Assembly (NCBI RefSeq): GCF_017052655.1
Contig: NZ_JAFIDC010000001.1
Coordinates: 992,001 to 1,056,000 of the forward strand
Source of the DNA: Acholeplasma equirhinis
GTDB lineage: Bacteria; Bacillota_I; Bacilli_A; Acholeplasmatales; Acholeplasmataceae
Length of the DNA: 64,000 bases
Direction: 5' to 3'
Shown here one piece after another: positions 8,103-17,279 of this stretch. The position numbers were made by a program, and so were the translations under genes. The notes beneath the pieces were generated by a model. It searched no databases and was not told the DNA's origin. It saw only the letters and a list, made by a program, of their open reading frames with translations. How positions within the stretch are numbered: the first letter of the stretch is position 1; every line of letters starts with the position of its first letter.

Positions 8103-9797
8103 TTATTCAACTGCTAAGATATATGAATAAATATCTTGTTTACCACTAATTGCTTCAACTTCGCAATCCTCATTAAGCTCAGCGATGTATTCAGATACAA
8201 GTTCAATTTCTTCATCTGAAACACCATTACCATAGAAGATTGTAACAATTTCAGCATCTTTATCAACAAGCTTATCTAATAGACCTTTAATTGTTTCAAT
8301 ACGATCTTTTGTAGAAATAATAATCTTAGACTTAGAAATACCGATGTAATCACCAGCACTAACTTTAACACCGTGCATTTCTGTATCACGAACAGCGTAA
8401 GTTACTTCACCTGATTTCAAATTATCAACAACTGATTGCATTGTTTCAACGTTATCTTCTAAAGCAACTGTTGGATCAAATTGAATTAAAGAAGCGTAGC
8501 CTTGAGCAACGGTTTTAGTCTTTAATACAGATACATTGTAACCTTCTGATAATTTAGCAGCTTGTTCAGCTGTTAAGATAATATTTGAGTTATTAGGTAG
8601 AATGATAATGTTTTCAGCATTTACTTTTTCGATCGCTTTTATAAAGTCTTCTGTTGGTGGATTCATTGTTTGTCCACCATCTACGATGTAATCAACACCA
8701 AGCTCCTTAAGAGCTTCTTTTGTACCGTCACCTTGAGCAACTGCGATTAAACCATATTTAGCACGTGGTTTCTTAACTTCAACAGTTTGTGGTTTAGCTT
8801 CAACACGATCGTGATCATGATCATGTGAATGGTCTTGTCCAGTAATATTTGAATGTTGTGAACGCATGTTTTCAATTTTAACAGTTTTTAATTCACCAAA
8901 TTTTTGAGCAAGTGTTAATGCAACACCTGGTTCATTTGTATGTACATGAACCTTTAATAGATCTTCATCAGTTACGACAACAAGTGAATCGCCCATTTGT
9001 TCTAATGGACCACGAACACTGTTAATATCAAAGTTTTCCCAATTGAATAGTGAAACAATAAATTCAGTACAATAACCAAATTTAATATCAATTTCACCTA
9101 ATGCATTCGCACCGATATATTCTTCATGTTTTACATTTTGTTGCGGGATTGACATAGCTTCTTCTGATAAGATTTGACCCTCAAGAGCCATTAACATACC
9201 TTCAATGATCTTGATGAAGCCAGCTCCACCTGAGTCAACAACCCCTGCTTCTTTAAGCACAGGTAAAAGCTCTGGTGTTTTTGTCAGAGTTGCTTTTGCT
9301 TGATTTAAATAAACTTTTAAAACATCTTCAATTGTTGTTAAGTTCTTTTGTTCTTGTAAGACACGTTCAGCTGATTCTCTAACCACAGTTAAAATGGTTC
9401 CTTCAACTGGATCCATAACTGCACGATATGCCATTTGGTATCCACCCACCAATGCTTGGATGAATTCTTTAATTGTAACTGAACCGTTATTGATCTTACT
9501 GATTTCAGAGTAAACGCCACGGAAGAACTGAGATAGAATTACCCCTGAGTTTCCGCAAGCTCCCATTAAGAGACCTCTTGATAAGATTTTACTAACATCA
9601 ACAATAGAATTTGAATTTAATGCAGTGACTTCTTTAATACCCGCCATCATGGTCATCTGCATGTTTGTTCCCGTATCACCATCTGGTACCGGAAACACGT
9701 TAAGGTGGTCCACTTCTTTATGATTGTTCTTTAAGTGAATCGCCCCATTGGTGACCATCTTTTTAAACAGTTCACCACTAACCTTCTTATTAGACAT
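8103..9797 (-). CDS. fakA: Fatty acid kinase subunit FakA (DAK2 domain, YloV)
   Basis: Kinase of 564 residues that phosphorylates fatty acids held by FakB-type (DegV) proteins, letting a cell use exogenous fatty acids. The N-terminal DAK2 domain has NVFPVPDGDTGTNMQMTM near residue 40, GNSGVILSQFFRG and VDSGGAGF. The C-terminal half is the FakA-specific region. A His/Asp-rich stretch (HSHDHDHD) sits in the linker near residue 310. The ATG at 9797 follows GGAGGAAA. In Bacillus the order is rpmB-yloU-yloV; the Asp23-family yloU is missing here and rpmB is divergent. FakB is not in the window; PlsX is. Confidence 0.93.
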   Translation of the reverse strand: MSNKKVSGELFKKMVTNGAIHLKNNHKEVDHLNVFPVPDGDTGTNMQMTMMAGIKEVTALNSNSIVDVSKILSRGLLMGACGNSGVILSQFFRGVYSEISKINNGSVTIKEFIQALVGGYQMAYRAVMDPVEGTILTVVRESAERVLQEQKNLTTIEDVLKVYLNQAKATLTKTPELLPVLKEAGVVDSGGAGFIKIIEGMLMALEGQILSEEAMSIPQQNVKHEEYIGANALGEIDIKFGYCTEFIVSLFNWENFDINSVRGPLEQMGDSLVVVTDEDLLKVHVHTNEPGVALTLAQKFGELKTVKIENMRSQHSNITGQDHSHDHDHDRVEAKPQTVEVKKPRAKYGLIAVAQGDGTKEALKELGVDYIVDGGQTMNPPTEDFIKAIEKVNAENIIILPNNSNIILTAEQAAKLSEGYNVSVLKTKTVAQGYASLIQFDPTVALEDNVETMQSVVDNLKSGEVTYAVRDTEMHGVKVSAGDYIGISKSKIIISTKDRIETIKGLLDKLVDKDAEIVTIFYGNGVSDEEIELVSEYIAELNEDCEVEAISGKQDIYSYILAVE

Positions 9798-9877
9798 AAT
9801 TTTCCTCCGATTCGTCGTTAAACGAATTTTAGCCATGATTAATTGAGTTATATATTAATTTATAGATGAATAAATAG

Positions 9878-9930
9878 GTCGAAGTTTTTTCGACGACAAT
9901 TAGTATATCATTAAAGCAAAATAAAAGCAA
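9878..9930 (-). promoter_or_regulatory. fakA promoter with a dyad at the transcription start
   Basis: Minus-strand -35 TTGCTT (9925-9930), 17-nt spacer, -10 TATACT (9902-9907). The expected start, near 9895, abuts an inverted repeat GTCGAA-N5-TTCGAC at 9878-9894. A site there would block initiation, so it is a good repressor operator candidate. It does not resemble the FapR site known from Bacillus. Confidence 0.55.
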
Positions 9931-10004
9931 TAACACAATGTATATACTGATTATCTTAATTATAACATAAATCATATGAAGTAAAGCCATATACTTTATA
10001 GACT

Positions 10005-10019
10005 TATACCATAGGTATA
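10005..10019. promoter_or_regulatory. Dyad upstream of the rpmB promoter
   Basis: TATACC-ATA-GGTATA, a perfect 6-nt-arm inverted repeat 29 nt before the rpmB -35. The 307-nt gap between fakA and rpmB otherwise holds only the two divergent promoters and AT-rich sequence. Confidence 0.3.
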
Positions 10020-10048
10020 CACTTTTCTGTTTTTTTAAAGATTAGTTA

Positions 10049-10077
10049 TTGCAATTTGATTGTTTATATGTTAAGAT
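10049..10077 (+). promoter_or_regulatory. rpmB promoter
   Basis: -35 TTGCAA (10049-10054), 17-nt spacer, -10 TAAGAT (10072-10077), 27 nt before the rpmB start codon. Confidence 0.55.
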
Positions 10078-10104
10078 AAGTAAGGCGTAAAAGGAGTGAT
10101 ACTT

Positions 10105-10293
10105 ATGGCTAGATGCTATGTAACTGGTAAAACTACATCATTTGGTAATAAACGTAGCCACGCTTTAAATGCAACTCGTCGTACTTGGAAATCTAACTTA
10201 CAAACTGTTAGAATTAAAGATGAAAACGGGAATGTAAAAAAGGTTAAAGTTTCTGCTAAAGCATTAAAGAAGCTTAACTTAGAGCGTGCATAA
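10105..10293 (+). CDS. rpmB: 50S ribosomal protein L28
   Basis: Ribosomal protein of 62 residues with the characteristic start [20 protein letters not shown] and [12 protein letters not shown]. The ATG at 10105 lies after AAAGGAG at a normal distance; the in-frame GTG three codons earlier overlaps that site and is rejected. Monocistronic, with its own promoter and a terminator shared with the convergent thiN. The Bacillus-like neighbourhood (rpe, thiN, rpmB, fakA) supports the call. Confidence 0.97.
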   Translation: MARCYVTGKTTSFGNKRSHALNATRRTWKSNLQTVRIKDENGNVKKVKVSAKALKKLNLERA

Positions 10294-10309
10294 TTCATTA
10301 CATTTGATA

Positions 10310-10341
10310 ATAAACTAAGGCGTAATCAGCCTTTTTTTATT
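10310..10341. terminator. Bidirectional terminator between rpmB and thiN
   Basis: AAGGC, 7-nt loop, GCCTT (10317-10333) with an A-run on the left and T-run on the right. It overlaps the thiN stop codon. Confidence 0.7.
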
Positions 10342-10947
10342 ATCATAATGACTTAATATCACCAATATTTTGCCACTTATGACCTCTATAGAGCCATTTA
10401 TACTGTTGAGTTCATTTGATATACCTAAGATCTCTTTATGGCTTAAATGATAGTTATTTAGTCGGTATTTAAACCCATCTAATGTAACAACTGAATCTTC
10501 AAGAGAAAATAAATTAACGTACCCGTGATGAATTACATGATGGGTACCTTTTTTTATTATAAAGAGTCTAGATTCATCATTCATAATTTCTAGATTATCA
10601 AATGTTTTAAGTAAATTGATATTTGCATATGTATGTTCGATTCTTGATCCACCAAGCCCACCTAGCACGATAATCTTTTCAGGATTTAATTCTGTCGCGT
10701 AAAGAATTGCAGCTTCTAAATCCGTTACATCTTTTTCACTTGGTAAGATTTTCACATTTTTTAAGCTGGATAAATCAAAAGCTTGATCCAGACTGTCAAA
10801 ATCCCCAATAGCGAAATCGAATGCTATTTTCTCTTTAAAGAGAAAAAAGACTGCATCATCGCACGCGATGATGTAATCTTCTTTAGTTTTCTTTAATAGT
10901 TTATGAATTTGTTTTGGAAATGGAAAAGTTACAATATAAACTGTCAT
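10315..10947 (-). CDS. thiN: Thiamine pyrophosphokinase
   Basis: Protein of 210 residues that makes thiamine diphosphate from thiamine and ATP. Motifs: CDDAVFFL, IGDFDSL at about 47-53, SEKDVTDLEAAI and LGGLGGSRIEHTYANI. C-terminal beta-sandwich present. The start codon shares one base with the rpe stop (TAATG), so translation is coupled. Last gene of the rlmN-rsgA-rpe-thiN unit. Confidence 0.94.
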   Translation of the reverse strand: MTVYIVTFPFPKQIHKLLKKTKEDYIIACDDAVFFLFKEKIAFDFAIGDFDSLDQAFDLSSLKNVKILPSEKDVTDLEAAILYATELNPEKIIVLGGLGGSRIEHTYANINLLKTFDNLEIMNDESRLFIIKKGTHHVIHHGYVNLFSLEDSVVTLDGFKYRLNNYHLSHKEILGISNELNSINGSIEVISGKILVILSHYDNKKRLITP

Positions 10948-11579
10948 TATCTTAATGAATCAATACGTTCTTTTCTATTTTCAAAGTTGAAGATATAAGT
11001 ACCTGCAACAACAATAGTTGCCCCTGCATCTTTAACTTGTTTCGCAGTTGATGCATTGATACCACCATCAACTTCGATCTCATAAGTATAACCATTTTCT
11101 TGTTTGATTCTTGCAAGTTCTTCAATCTTTTTTAATTGACCTTGAATGAACATTTGTCCACCATGACCTGGTTCAACACCCATGACTAGAACTAAATCGA
11201 CCTTATCTAAATAAGGTAAAATGTAGTCAACACCTGTTGATGGTTTAATACATAAACCTGCTTTTTTACCTAAATATTTGATTCTTTTTAAACTTTCTGC
11301 AAAGCGGTGACATTCAGCATGTACGGTGATGAATTCAGTTGTCGGGAAATTCACTTTATCAATCCATTCAAGTGGATACTCAACCATTAAGTGGATATCC
11401 ATTGGTAAGTTTGTTAGACTACCAATTTGTCCAGCAATCATTGGTCCAAATGAAATATTGTTAACAAAGTGACCATCCATGATATCTACATGGATGTAAT
11501 CTGCATCATTCTCTACAGATTTTAACTCATCGTCTAAATGGATGAAATTCGCAGTCAATACTGATGGTGCAACTTTCAT
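10947..11579 (-). CDS. rpe: Ribulose-phosphate 3-epimerase
   Basis: TIM-barrel epimerase of 210 residues interconverting ribulose-5-phosphate and xylulose-5-phosphate. Signatures: HVDIMDGHFVNNISFG with metal-binding His and catalytic Asp, DIHLMVEYP, VMGVEPGHGGQ and EVDGGINAST. Full length. Eleven nt after rsgA and coupled to thiN, the order found in Bacillus. Confidence 0.97.
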   Translation of the reverse strand: MKVAPSVLTANFIHLDDELKSVENDADYIHVDIMDGHFVNNISFGPMIAGQIGSLTNLPMDIHLMVEYPLEWIDKVNFPTTEFITVHAECHRFAESLKRIKYLGKKAGLCIKPSTGVDYILPYLDKVDLVLVMGVEPGHGGQMFIQGQLKKIEELARIKQENGYTYEIEVDGGINASTAKQVKDAGATIVVAGTYIFNFENRKERIDSLR

Positions 11580-11590
11580 TTTGAAACCCC

Positions 11591-12544
11591 CTAATATTTT
11601 TCTTTACGTTCTTTTATTTCTGTTACGAAACTTTGATAACTTTCATATCTTGATTTTAAAATCTTACCTTCACTTAAATACGATTTAACTGCGCATCCTG
11701 GTTCACTTAAATGTAGACATTTAGAACCGAATTTACATTCTACTTCAACTTCAGTAAAATCAACAAAATAATCTTTGATTAATGAATAATCATGAAACTC
11801 AAAATCTATCTTTGAAAATCCTGGTGTATCGGCTATATAACCACCACCAAATGCATAAATTTCTGAATGTCTCGTTGTATGTTTACCTCGACCAAGTGCA
11901 TCAGAAATTTCTTGTGTCTTAAGTGCTAACTCTGGAATGAGTGCATTCATTAAAGTTGATTTTCCAACTCCCGTTTGTCCTGCAAGCACTGTAATTTTAT
12001 CTTTAAAAATTGTTTCTAATACATCAAAACCAATTCTAGCTTTACTATTTACATAGTGGATATCATAATACTTTTCATAAAACTTTAAATCCGTTTTTAA
12101 GCAATTTAAAGTTGATTCATCGATTAAATCTATTTTAGAAACAACAATGATTGGTTTTAAATTATTGGATTCTAGAATTACTAAAAATTTGTCTAAAAGT
12201 GTAAATGAAAAATCTGGTCTTATCGCTGAAAAGACAAGTAAGACTTGATCAACATTTGCAACATCTGGTCTAGATAATTCATTCGTACGCTCTAAAATTT
12301 CAGTAATCATATATTGATTTGACTGGAATTCATAAAGAATGATGTCGCCGACCTTAGGACTTAAAACGATGTCTTTGACATCCTTTTTAGTCTTTTTTGT
12401 GGCATTTTTATTGAAAGAAGATGTTTTCTCAACACGCATTTTTCTAAACTTACCGCGTGCATAGCCTTCAAAGATTTCATTTGTTTCTAAATCTTTAAAT
12501 GTGTATAAACCACCGATTAATTTGGTAATTAATGCTTTCTTCAA
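11591..12544 (-). CDS. rsgA: Small ribosomal subunit biogenesis GTPase RsgA
   Basis: Circularly permuted GTPase of 317 residues that checks late 30S assembly. N-terminal OB fold (about 1-90), then permuted G motifs: G4 VVSKIDL, G1 GQTGVGKSTLMN, G2 GKHTTRH, G3 DTPGF. A C-terminal zinc site (CKFGSKCLHLSEPGC) completes it. Between rlmN and rpe; in Bacillus prpC and prkC (phosphatase and PASTA kinase) sit between rlmN and rsgA, and both are missing here. Confidence 0.97.
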   Translation of the reverse strand: MKKALITKLIGGLYTFKDLETNEIFEGYARGKFRKMRVEKTSSFNKNATKKTKKDVKDIVLSPKVGDIILYEFQSNQYMITEILERTNELSRPDVANVDQVLLVFSAIRPDFSFTLLDKFLVILESNNLKPIIVVSKIDLIDESTLNCLKTDLKFYEKYYDIHYVNSKARIGFDVLETIFKDKITVLAGQTGVGKSTLMNALIPELALKTQEISDALGRGKHTTRHSEIYAFGGGYIADTPGFSKIDFEFHDYSLIKDYFVDFTEVEVECKFGSKCLHLSEPGCAVKSYLSEGKILKSRYESYQSFVTEIKERKEKY

Positions 12545-12557
12545 ACAATACTCCTTA

Positions 12558-13577
12558 TTATAGATGTTGACTTCTTAATTGACCACAAGCCGCATTAATG
12601 TCATGACCTTGTTCACGACGAAGTACTGCAGTAATCTTGTTATCTTTTAAAACTTTATAGAAAGCTTCACGACGTTCAAGTGTTGAACGTTCCCATGGTG
12701 CTTCTTTAACTTTGTTATACGGAATTAAGTTGACATAAACATTCATGCCCTTAAGAAGTGCTGCAAGTTCTTTTGCAGTTTCTACTGAGTCGTTTACTTC
12801 TTGAATCATAATATATTCAATTGTTACACGACGGTTCGTTACTTGAATGTAATATTTAATTGCATCAATAACTTCTTCAACTTTAAAACGATCATTGATT
12901 TTCATTAACTTAGAACGAATTTCATTATTTGGTGCATGCAGTGAAACAGCTAAGTTCACTTGAAGACCTAAATGTGCAAATTCTTTAATTTTTGGAACTA
13001 AGCCTGATGTTGAGACTGTAATATGTCTTGCACCAATTGCTAAACCTTTTGGATGGTTTACAATTTTAAAGAATTTGACTAAGTTCTTATAGTTATCAAA
13101 TGGTTCACCAATACCCATAATAACGATACTTGAAATTCTTACACCTGAATCTTTTTCAGTCTTAATAATTTGACCAACAATTTCTCCAGCTGACAAATCT
13201 CTTTGTTTCTTTAAGACACCTGATGCACAGAATGAACAACCAATGTTACAACCAACTTGGGTGGTTACACAAGCACTCATACCGTAATTGTGTTTCATTA
13301 AAACTGTTTCAATTAAATTTGCATCATGTAAATCATAAAGGAATTTAATTGTACCATCATCTGAGACGTTTTTAATCACAAGTTCCATTGAGTCAAATGT
13401 AAAGTTTTCTGTCATTACATCAACTAAACCTTGTGGTACATTATTCATTTGATTAAAATAATCAATTTTTTGGACATAAATCCAATGCCAAACTTGGCCC
13501 GCACGATATTTTGGGAAACCTTTTTCGACAATAAACTCTTCGAGTTCTTCAAATGTTAAATCATAAATTAGTGTCAT
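12558..13577 (-). CDS. rlmN: 23S rRNA/tRNA adenine-C2 methyltransferase RlmN
   Basis: Radical SAM enzyme of 339 residues that methylates A2503 of 23S rRNA and A37 of tRNAs. The cluster motif is CNIGCSFC (CX3CX2C). MGIGEPFDNY and VSLHAPNNEIRSKLM are family blocks. The catalytic C-terminal Cys lies in NAACGQLR. First gene of the unit with rsgA, rpe and thiN, and separated from pheT by a terminator. Confidence 0.97.
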   Translation of the reverse strand: MTLIYDLTFEELEEFIVEKGFPKYRAGQVWHWIYVQKIDYFNQMNNVPQGLVDVMTENFTFDSMELVIKNVSDDGTIKFLYDLHDANLIETVLMKHNYGMSACVTTQVGCNIGCSFCASGVLKKQRDLSAGEIVGQIIKTEKDSGVRISSIVIMGIGEPFDNYKNLVKFFKIVNHPKGLAIGARHITVSTSGLVPKIKEFAHLGLQVNLAVSLHAPNNEIRSKLMKINDRFKVEEVIDAIKYYIQVTNRRVTIEYIMIQEVNDSVETAKELAALLKGMNVYVNLIPYNKVKEAPWERSTLERREAFYKVLKDNKITAVLRREQGHDINAACGQLRSQHL

Positions 13578-13625
13578 ATTTTCTTACCTTCAATCTTAAT
13601 TATACAAGAATTAAGAAGTTTTTTC

Positions 13626-13651
13626 TAAAGAAAAGGAGCAGTTAGCTCCTA
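13626..13651 (-). terminator. Terminator after pheT
   Basis: AGGAGC, 5-nt loop, GCTCCT (13634-13650) followed by a T-rich tail on the minus strand; it overlaps the pheT stop codon. Confidence 0.75.
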
Positions 13652-16000
13652 ATCGCGTAATTTCACATTAAATTCAAAACCAAGACGGTTCTTAATTGAT
13701 TTAAGTGCTTTTTCAACTTCTTCAGTTTCTAAAGTCTTTTCTTTATTATTGAATGTGATTGAGACTGCTAATGATTGATAACCATCTTCAACATTTTTAC
13801 CTTGATATACGTCAAATAATTTAACCTCTGTAATCAATTTTCTTGCAGTTTGTTTGATAAGTTTTAATACATTTCCAACTGGTATATCATTCTTAATGAT
13901 GAATGAAATATCACGTTTGATTGATGGGAAACGAGTTACTGGTTCAAAACTTAACGTTTCTTGCTCAACTTTAAGGATCTCAAGATCAATTTCAAAGACA
14001 AACACATCTTCTAAATCAAAACTTGCTGCAACACTTGGATGGACTTTACCAATCACACCAATAGCTTTAGAATCTACAATAATCTTTGCGGCAATTCCAG
14101 GATGTAATCCTTTAAGATCACTTGCTTTTTCTAATTCAAAACTTAAATTGAATCTTGCCATGACTTTTTCAAGTAAGCCTTTTAATAAGAAGAAATCAGC
14201 TACTAATTCATTCTTAGTAAATGAAAGTTCTAAGTATTTTCCATGAAGTGCAACAGCCAAATGATTTCTTTCATCATTTTTAGCAAACACATGTCCCATT
14301 TCAAAGAATGCAGTATCAGACATTTGACGTTTGTCATGATATGAAACATTTTCTAATAATCCACCAATTAATGACTCTCTTAAATATTTACGATCCTCAC
14401 TCATAGGTGTTAAGACTTGAACTGTTTCTCCATATTGAGGGAATGCATTTACATTTTCTTCACTCACTAAACTATAATTTACAACTTCATTTAAACCAAG
14501 TTCAACAAGTTGATGACGAAGTGTTCTCAAACGTTTTTGAGTTGGTGTCAATCCACCTTTATTTGTAACAGGCAGATCAATCATAGGGATTTCATCATAA
14601 CCATATAGACGTGCAATTTCTTCAACAACATCTGCATGAATATTAATATCATAACGATATTTAGGTGCTGAAACTGTTAATTTGTTTTCATCTTTAATGG
14701 TATAGTTTAATCGTGATAATAATGATTTAACATCTTCTTTAGAAAGATTTAAACCTAATTCACGATTGATTTTTGGTAAATCAAGTGTAATTTCAGGTGT
14801 TTTTAATGTTTTAATTTCAGCTTTTGAAATACCATCGTAAACTTTAGCATCTGCTAGTTCTACTAAAAGTTCGATTGCTTGTTCCATACCTAAAATCACA
14901 CGCTCTTGTTCAACACCACGTTCATAACGAAGTGATGAATCACTCTTTAAGCCTAAACGTTTTGACGTTTGAGCAATTTGAGCAGGATCAAATAGTGCAG
15001 CTTCTAAGATAATCTTTGTCGTTTGATCATCAATTACAGTATTATGAAGACCCATCACACCACCAAGTGCGATGCCTCTAGTACCGTCTGTAATTAAAAT
15101 ATCTGTATCAACAAGTTCACGCACTTGTTCATCAAGTGTAACAACTTTTTCACCTTGTTTTGCATTTCTAACAACAATCTTGTCAGAATTAACTTTGTTA
15201 AAGTCAAATGCATGTAATGGTGTACCATAAGTCACTAAAATATAGTTTGTAATATCAACAACGTTATTAATTGGACGAATATCACTTTGAATTAGAGCGT
15301 TTTTTAACCACCATGGTGATTCTTTAACTGTAACTTCTAATACAGCTGCATGGTAGTTGATACATGTATCATTTTCAATTGAAACTTTAATATCATTCTT
15401 TTTTGCAATTGGTTTATAAGTAGTTTTTGGTAAATTAACTTTTGTATTTAACATTGCAGCCAAATCGTATGCAAAACCTAAATGAGATAATAAGTCACCA
15501 CGGTTAGCAGTCATGCCTAACACTAACTTATTTGAATCAAGTCCTAATGCTTTTAATGCACTATCACCAGGTTTAACTTTTTCTTCAAAATTAAATATTC
15601 CTTCAGCAAACTTAGTAGGAATATTTTTTTCATCAAAACCTAATTCTTTCAATGAACAGATCATACCATTTGATTCAACACCACGAATAGTACCTTTTTT
15701 AATTTCGAAATTGCCAGGTAATATAGCACCAATTTTTGCAACAATAACATACTGTCCTGCATCAACGTTTTTAGCACCACACACAATTTGTAAAACTTCA
15801 TTTCCAACATCAACAGTTGTGATATGTAAATGATCAGAGTTTGGGTGGTCAACACATGTTAAAACATGCCCAACAACAAGATTTGTGCTTGAATTTAATG
15901 GTAAATAATCATCAACTTCAATGATTCTTTTATTTGTAACTTCACTTAAATTACTTGGAATGTCGATGAATTGTTTTAAGATATTTTCTAAAATATTCAT
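13649..16000 (-). CDS. pheT: Phenylalanyl-tRNA synthetase beta subunit
   Basis: Protein of 783 residues that forms the (alpha-beta)2 enzyme with PheS. Domains in order: N-terminal EMAP-like tRNA-binding domain (about 40-150, VVGHVLTCVDHPNSD), B3/B4 editing region, B5 (about 400-470), catalytic-like core, and a C-terminal ferredoxin-fold anticodon-binding domain (FPSIKRDISFII onward, about 690-783). Starts 3 nt after pheS ends. Confidence 0.97.
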   Translation of the reverse strand: MNILENILKQFIDIPSNLSEVTNKRIIEVDDYLPLNSSTNLVVGHVLTCVDHPNSDHLHITTVDVGNEVLQIVCGAKNVDAGQYVIVAKIGAILPGNFEIKKGTIRGVESNGMICSLKELGFDEKNIPTKFAEGIFNFEEKVKPGDSALKALGLDSNKLVLGMTANRGDLLSHLGFAYDLAAMLNTKVNLPKTTYKPIAKKNDIKVSIENDTCINYHAAVLEVTVKESPWWLKNALIQSDIRPINNVVDITNYILVTYGTPLHAFDFNKVNSDKIVVRNAKQGEKVVTLDEQVRELVDTDILITDGTRGIALGGVMGLHNTVIDDQTTKIILEAALFDPAQIAQTSKRLGLKSDSSLRYERGVEQERVILGMEQAIELLVELADAKVYDGISKAEIKTLKTPEITLDLPKINRELGLNLSKEDVKSLLSRLNYTIKDENKLTVSAPKYRYDINIHADVVEEIARLYGYDEIPMIDLPVTNKGGLTPTQKRLRTLRHQLVELGLNEVVNYSLVSEENVNAFPQYGETVQVLTPMSEDRKYLRESLIGGLLENVSYHDKRQMSDTAFFEMGHVFAKNDERNHLAVALHGKYLELSFTKNELVADFFLLKGLLEKVMARFNLSFELEKASDLKGLHPGIAAKIIVDSKAIGVIGKVHPSVAASFDLEDVFVFEIDLEILKVEQETLSFEPVTRFPSIKRDISFIIKNDIPVGNVLKLIKQTARKLITEVKLFDVYQGKNVEDGYQSLAVSITFNNKEKTLETEEVEKALKSIKNRLGFEFNVKLRD

Positions 16001-16002
16001 TT

Positions 16003-17013
16003 TTATTCTCCCTTGAATTGGTTTAAGAATCTACGGTCATTGGTATAGAAGTTTCTAATATCATCGATACCATATTTAAGAATTGCGATTCTTTCAACAC
16101 CAATTCCAAATGCAAAACCATTCATCACTTCTGGATTATAGCCACCCATTTTTAAAACATTTGGATGCACCATACCAGCACCTAACACTTCAATCCAACG
16201 TTTTGACCCATCTTTTTTAGTGAACATCACATCAACTTCAACTGAAGGCTCTGTGAATGGGAAATACGAAGGACGTAGTCTAATTTCTCTTGCTTCACCA
16301 AATAAATGTCTAGCCATACCTAAAAGAACAGCTTTTAGATTAGCAAAGCTAATATTCTCACCAACAACTAAACCTTCACATTGCATGAATTGGTGTGAAT
16401 GTGTCGCATCATCTGGGTCACGACGGTAAGTTTTACCTGGAGAAATGATTGCAATAGGGTTACCTGCTGCTTGTAACATGAAACGTGCTTGCACTGGTGA
16501 AGTATGTGTTCTCATGAGTTCAGTTTCTGTGACATAGAATGAGTCATGCATTTCACGTGCAGGATGACCTTTTGCAAGATTCATCATTTCAAAATTATAT
16601 AAATCTTGTTCAAGTTCAGGGCCTTCAGCCACATTAAAACCTTGACCAATAAAATAGTCTTCTAAATCTTCAATGACTAAGCTTAATGGATGGATACTAG
16701 CTTGTTTAAATTGATAACCTGGTAATGTCACATCAATAGATTCTTTTGCTAATTTAAAATCAAGTTCTTTCGCAAGCACTTCATTTTTAGCATTCGTAAT
16801 CATTGATTCCATTGCAACTTTAGCATCATTAATCCATTTACCAAAGGTAGGTTTTTCTTCGTTTGGTAATGTTTTAATCAAAGGCATCATTTGAGTAAGT
16901 TCACCTGATTTGCCAAGGTATTTAACTCTTATTGCTTCAATTTGATCTAAAGAATTCGTATCTTTAATTTCTGCTTCTAATTGTGAAACTAAAGCTTCAA
17001 TTTTTTCCTTCAT
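16003..17013 (-). CDS. pheS: Phenylalanyl-tRNA synthetase alpha subunit
   Basis: Class II synthetase catalytic subunit of 336 residues. N-terminal coiled coil (about 1-85), motif 2 in [20 protein letters not shown], and motif 3 in [20 protein letters not shown] near the C-terminus. Normal length. Expressed with pheT behind a T-box leader, so control by uncharged tRNA-Phe is expected. Confidence 0.98.
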   Translation of the reverse strand: MKEKIEALVSQLEAEIKDTNSLDQIEAIRVKYLGKSGELTQMMPLIKTLPNEEKPTFGKWINDAKVAMESMITNAKNEVLAKELDFKLAKESIDVTLPGYQFKQASIHPLSLVIEDLEDYFIGQGFNVAEGPELEQDLYNFEMMNLAKGHPAREMHDSFYVTETELMRTHTSPVQARFMLQAAGNPIAIISPGKTYRRDPDDATHSHQFMQCEGLVVGENISFANLKAVLLGMARHLFGEAREIRLRPSYFPFTEPSVEVDVMFTKKDGSKRWIEVLGAGMVHPNVLKMGGYNPEVMNGFAFGIGVERIAILKYGIDDIRNFYTNDRRFLNQFKGE

Positions 17014-17039
17014 CTTTTTTTCCCTCTTTTGTTTCTAAT

Positions 17040-17279
17040 ATTATATAAATAAAAAGTCCTTAAAGTTTTTACACTCTAAGGACGAAAAGTTCGCGGTACC
17101 ACCTTAGTTCGTAATGAAATTCATTACGCAACTCATTGATCCATAACGGGGATTTTCCGTGAAAGATTTTACCTTTCCACTCCGTAACCGAATTCAAATC
17201 ACTAGTACTTGCATGCTTTCACCCTTCATGCTCGCTATAAAGTCTATAAGATTTTACTACTGTTACTTCAACGTTTTAA
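17040..17279 (-). promoter_or_regulatory. T-box leader of pheST
   Basis: On the minus strand the conserved T-box core (AAGGTGGTACCGCG) lies at 17093-17106. The competing terminator follows: 9-bp stem at 17058-17081 and a T-run just before pheS. The upstream part (about 17150-17279) folds as a stem I-like region and holds a TTC triplet in GAATTCGG, fitting a Phe specifier. The leader starts right at the stop codon of the upstream membrane-protein gene, so the promoter must lie inside or at the end of that gene. Confidence 0.92.

Noticed and set aside
13854-14246. 130-codon plus-strand frame
   Set aside because: Antisense to pheT; composition typical of a complement-strand shadow.
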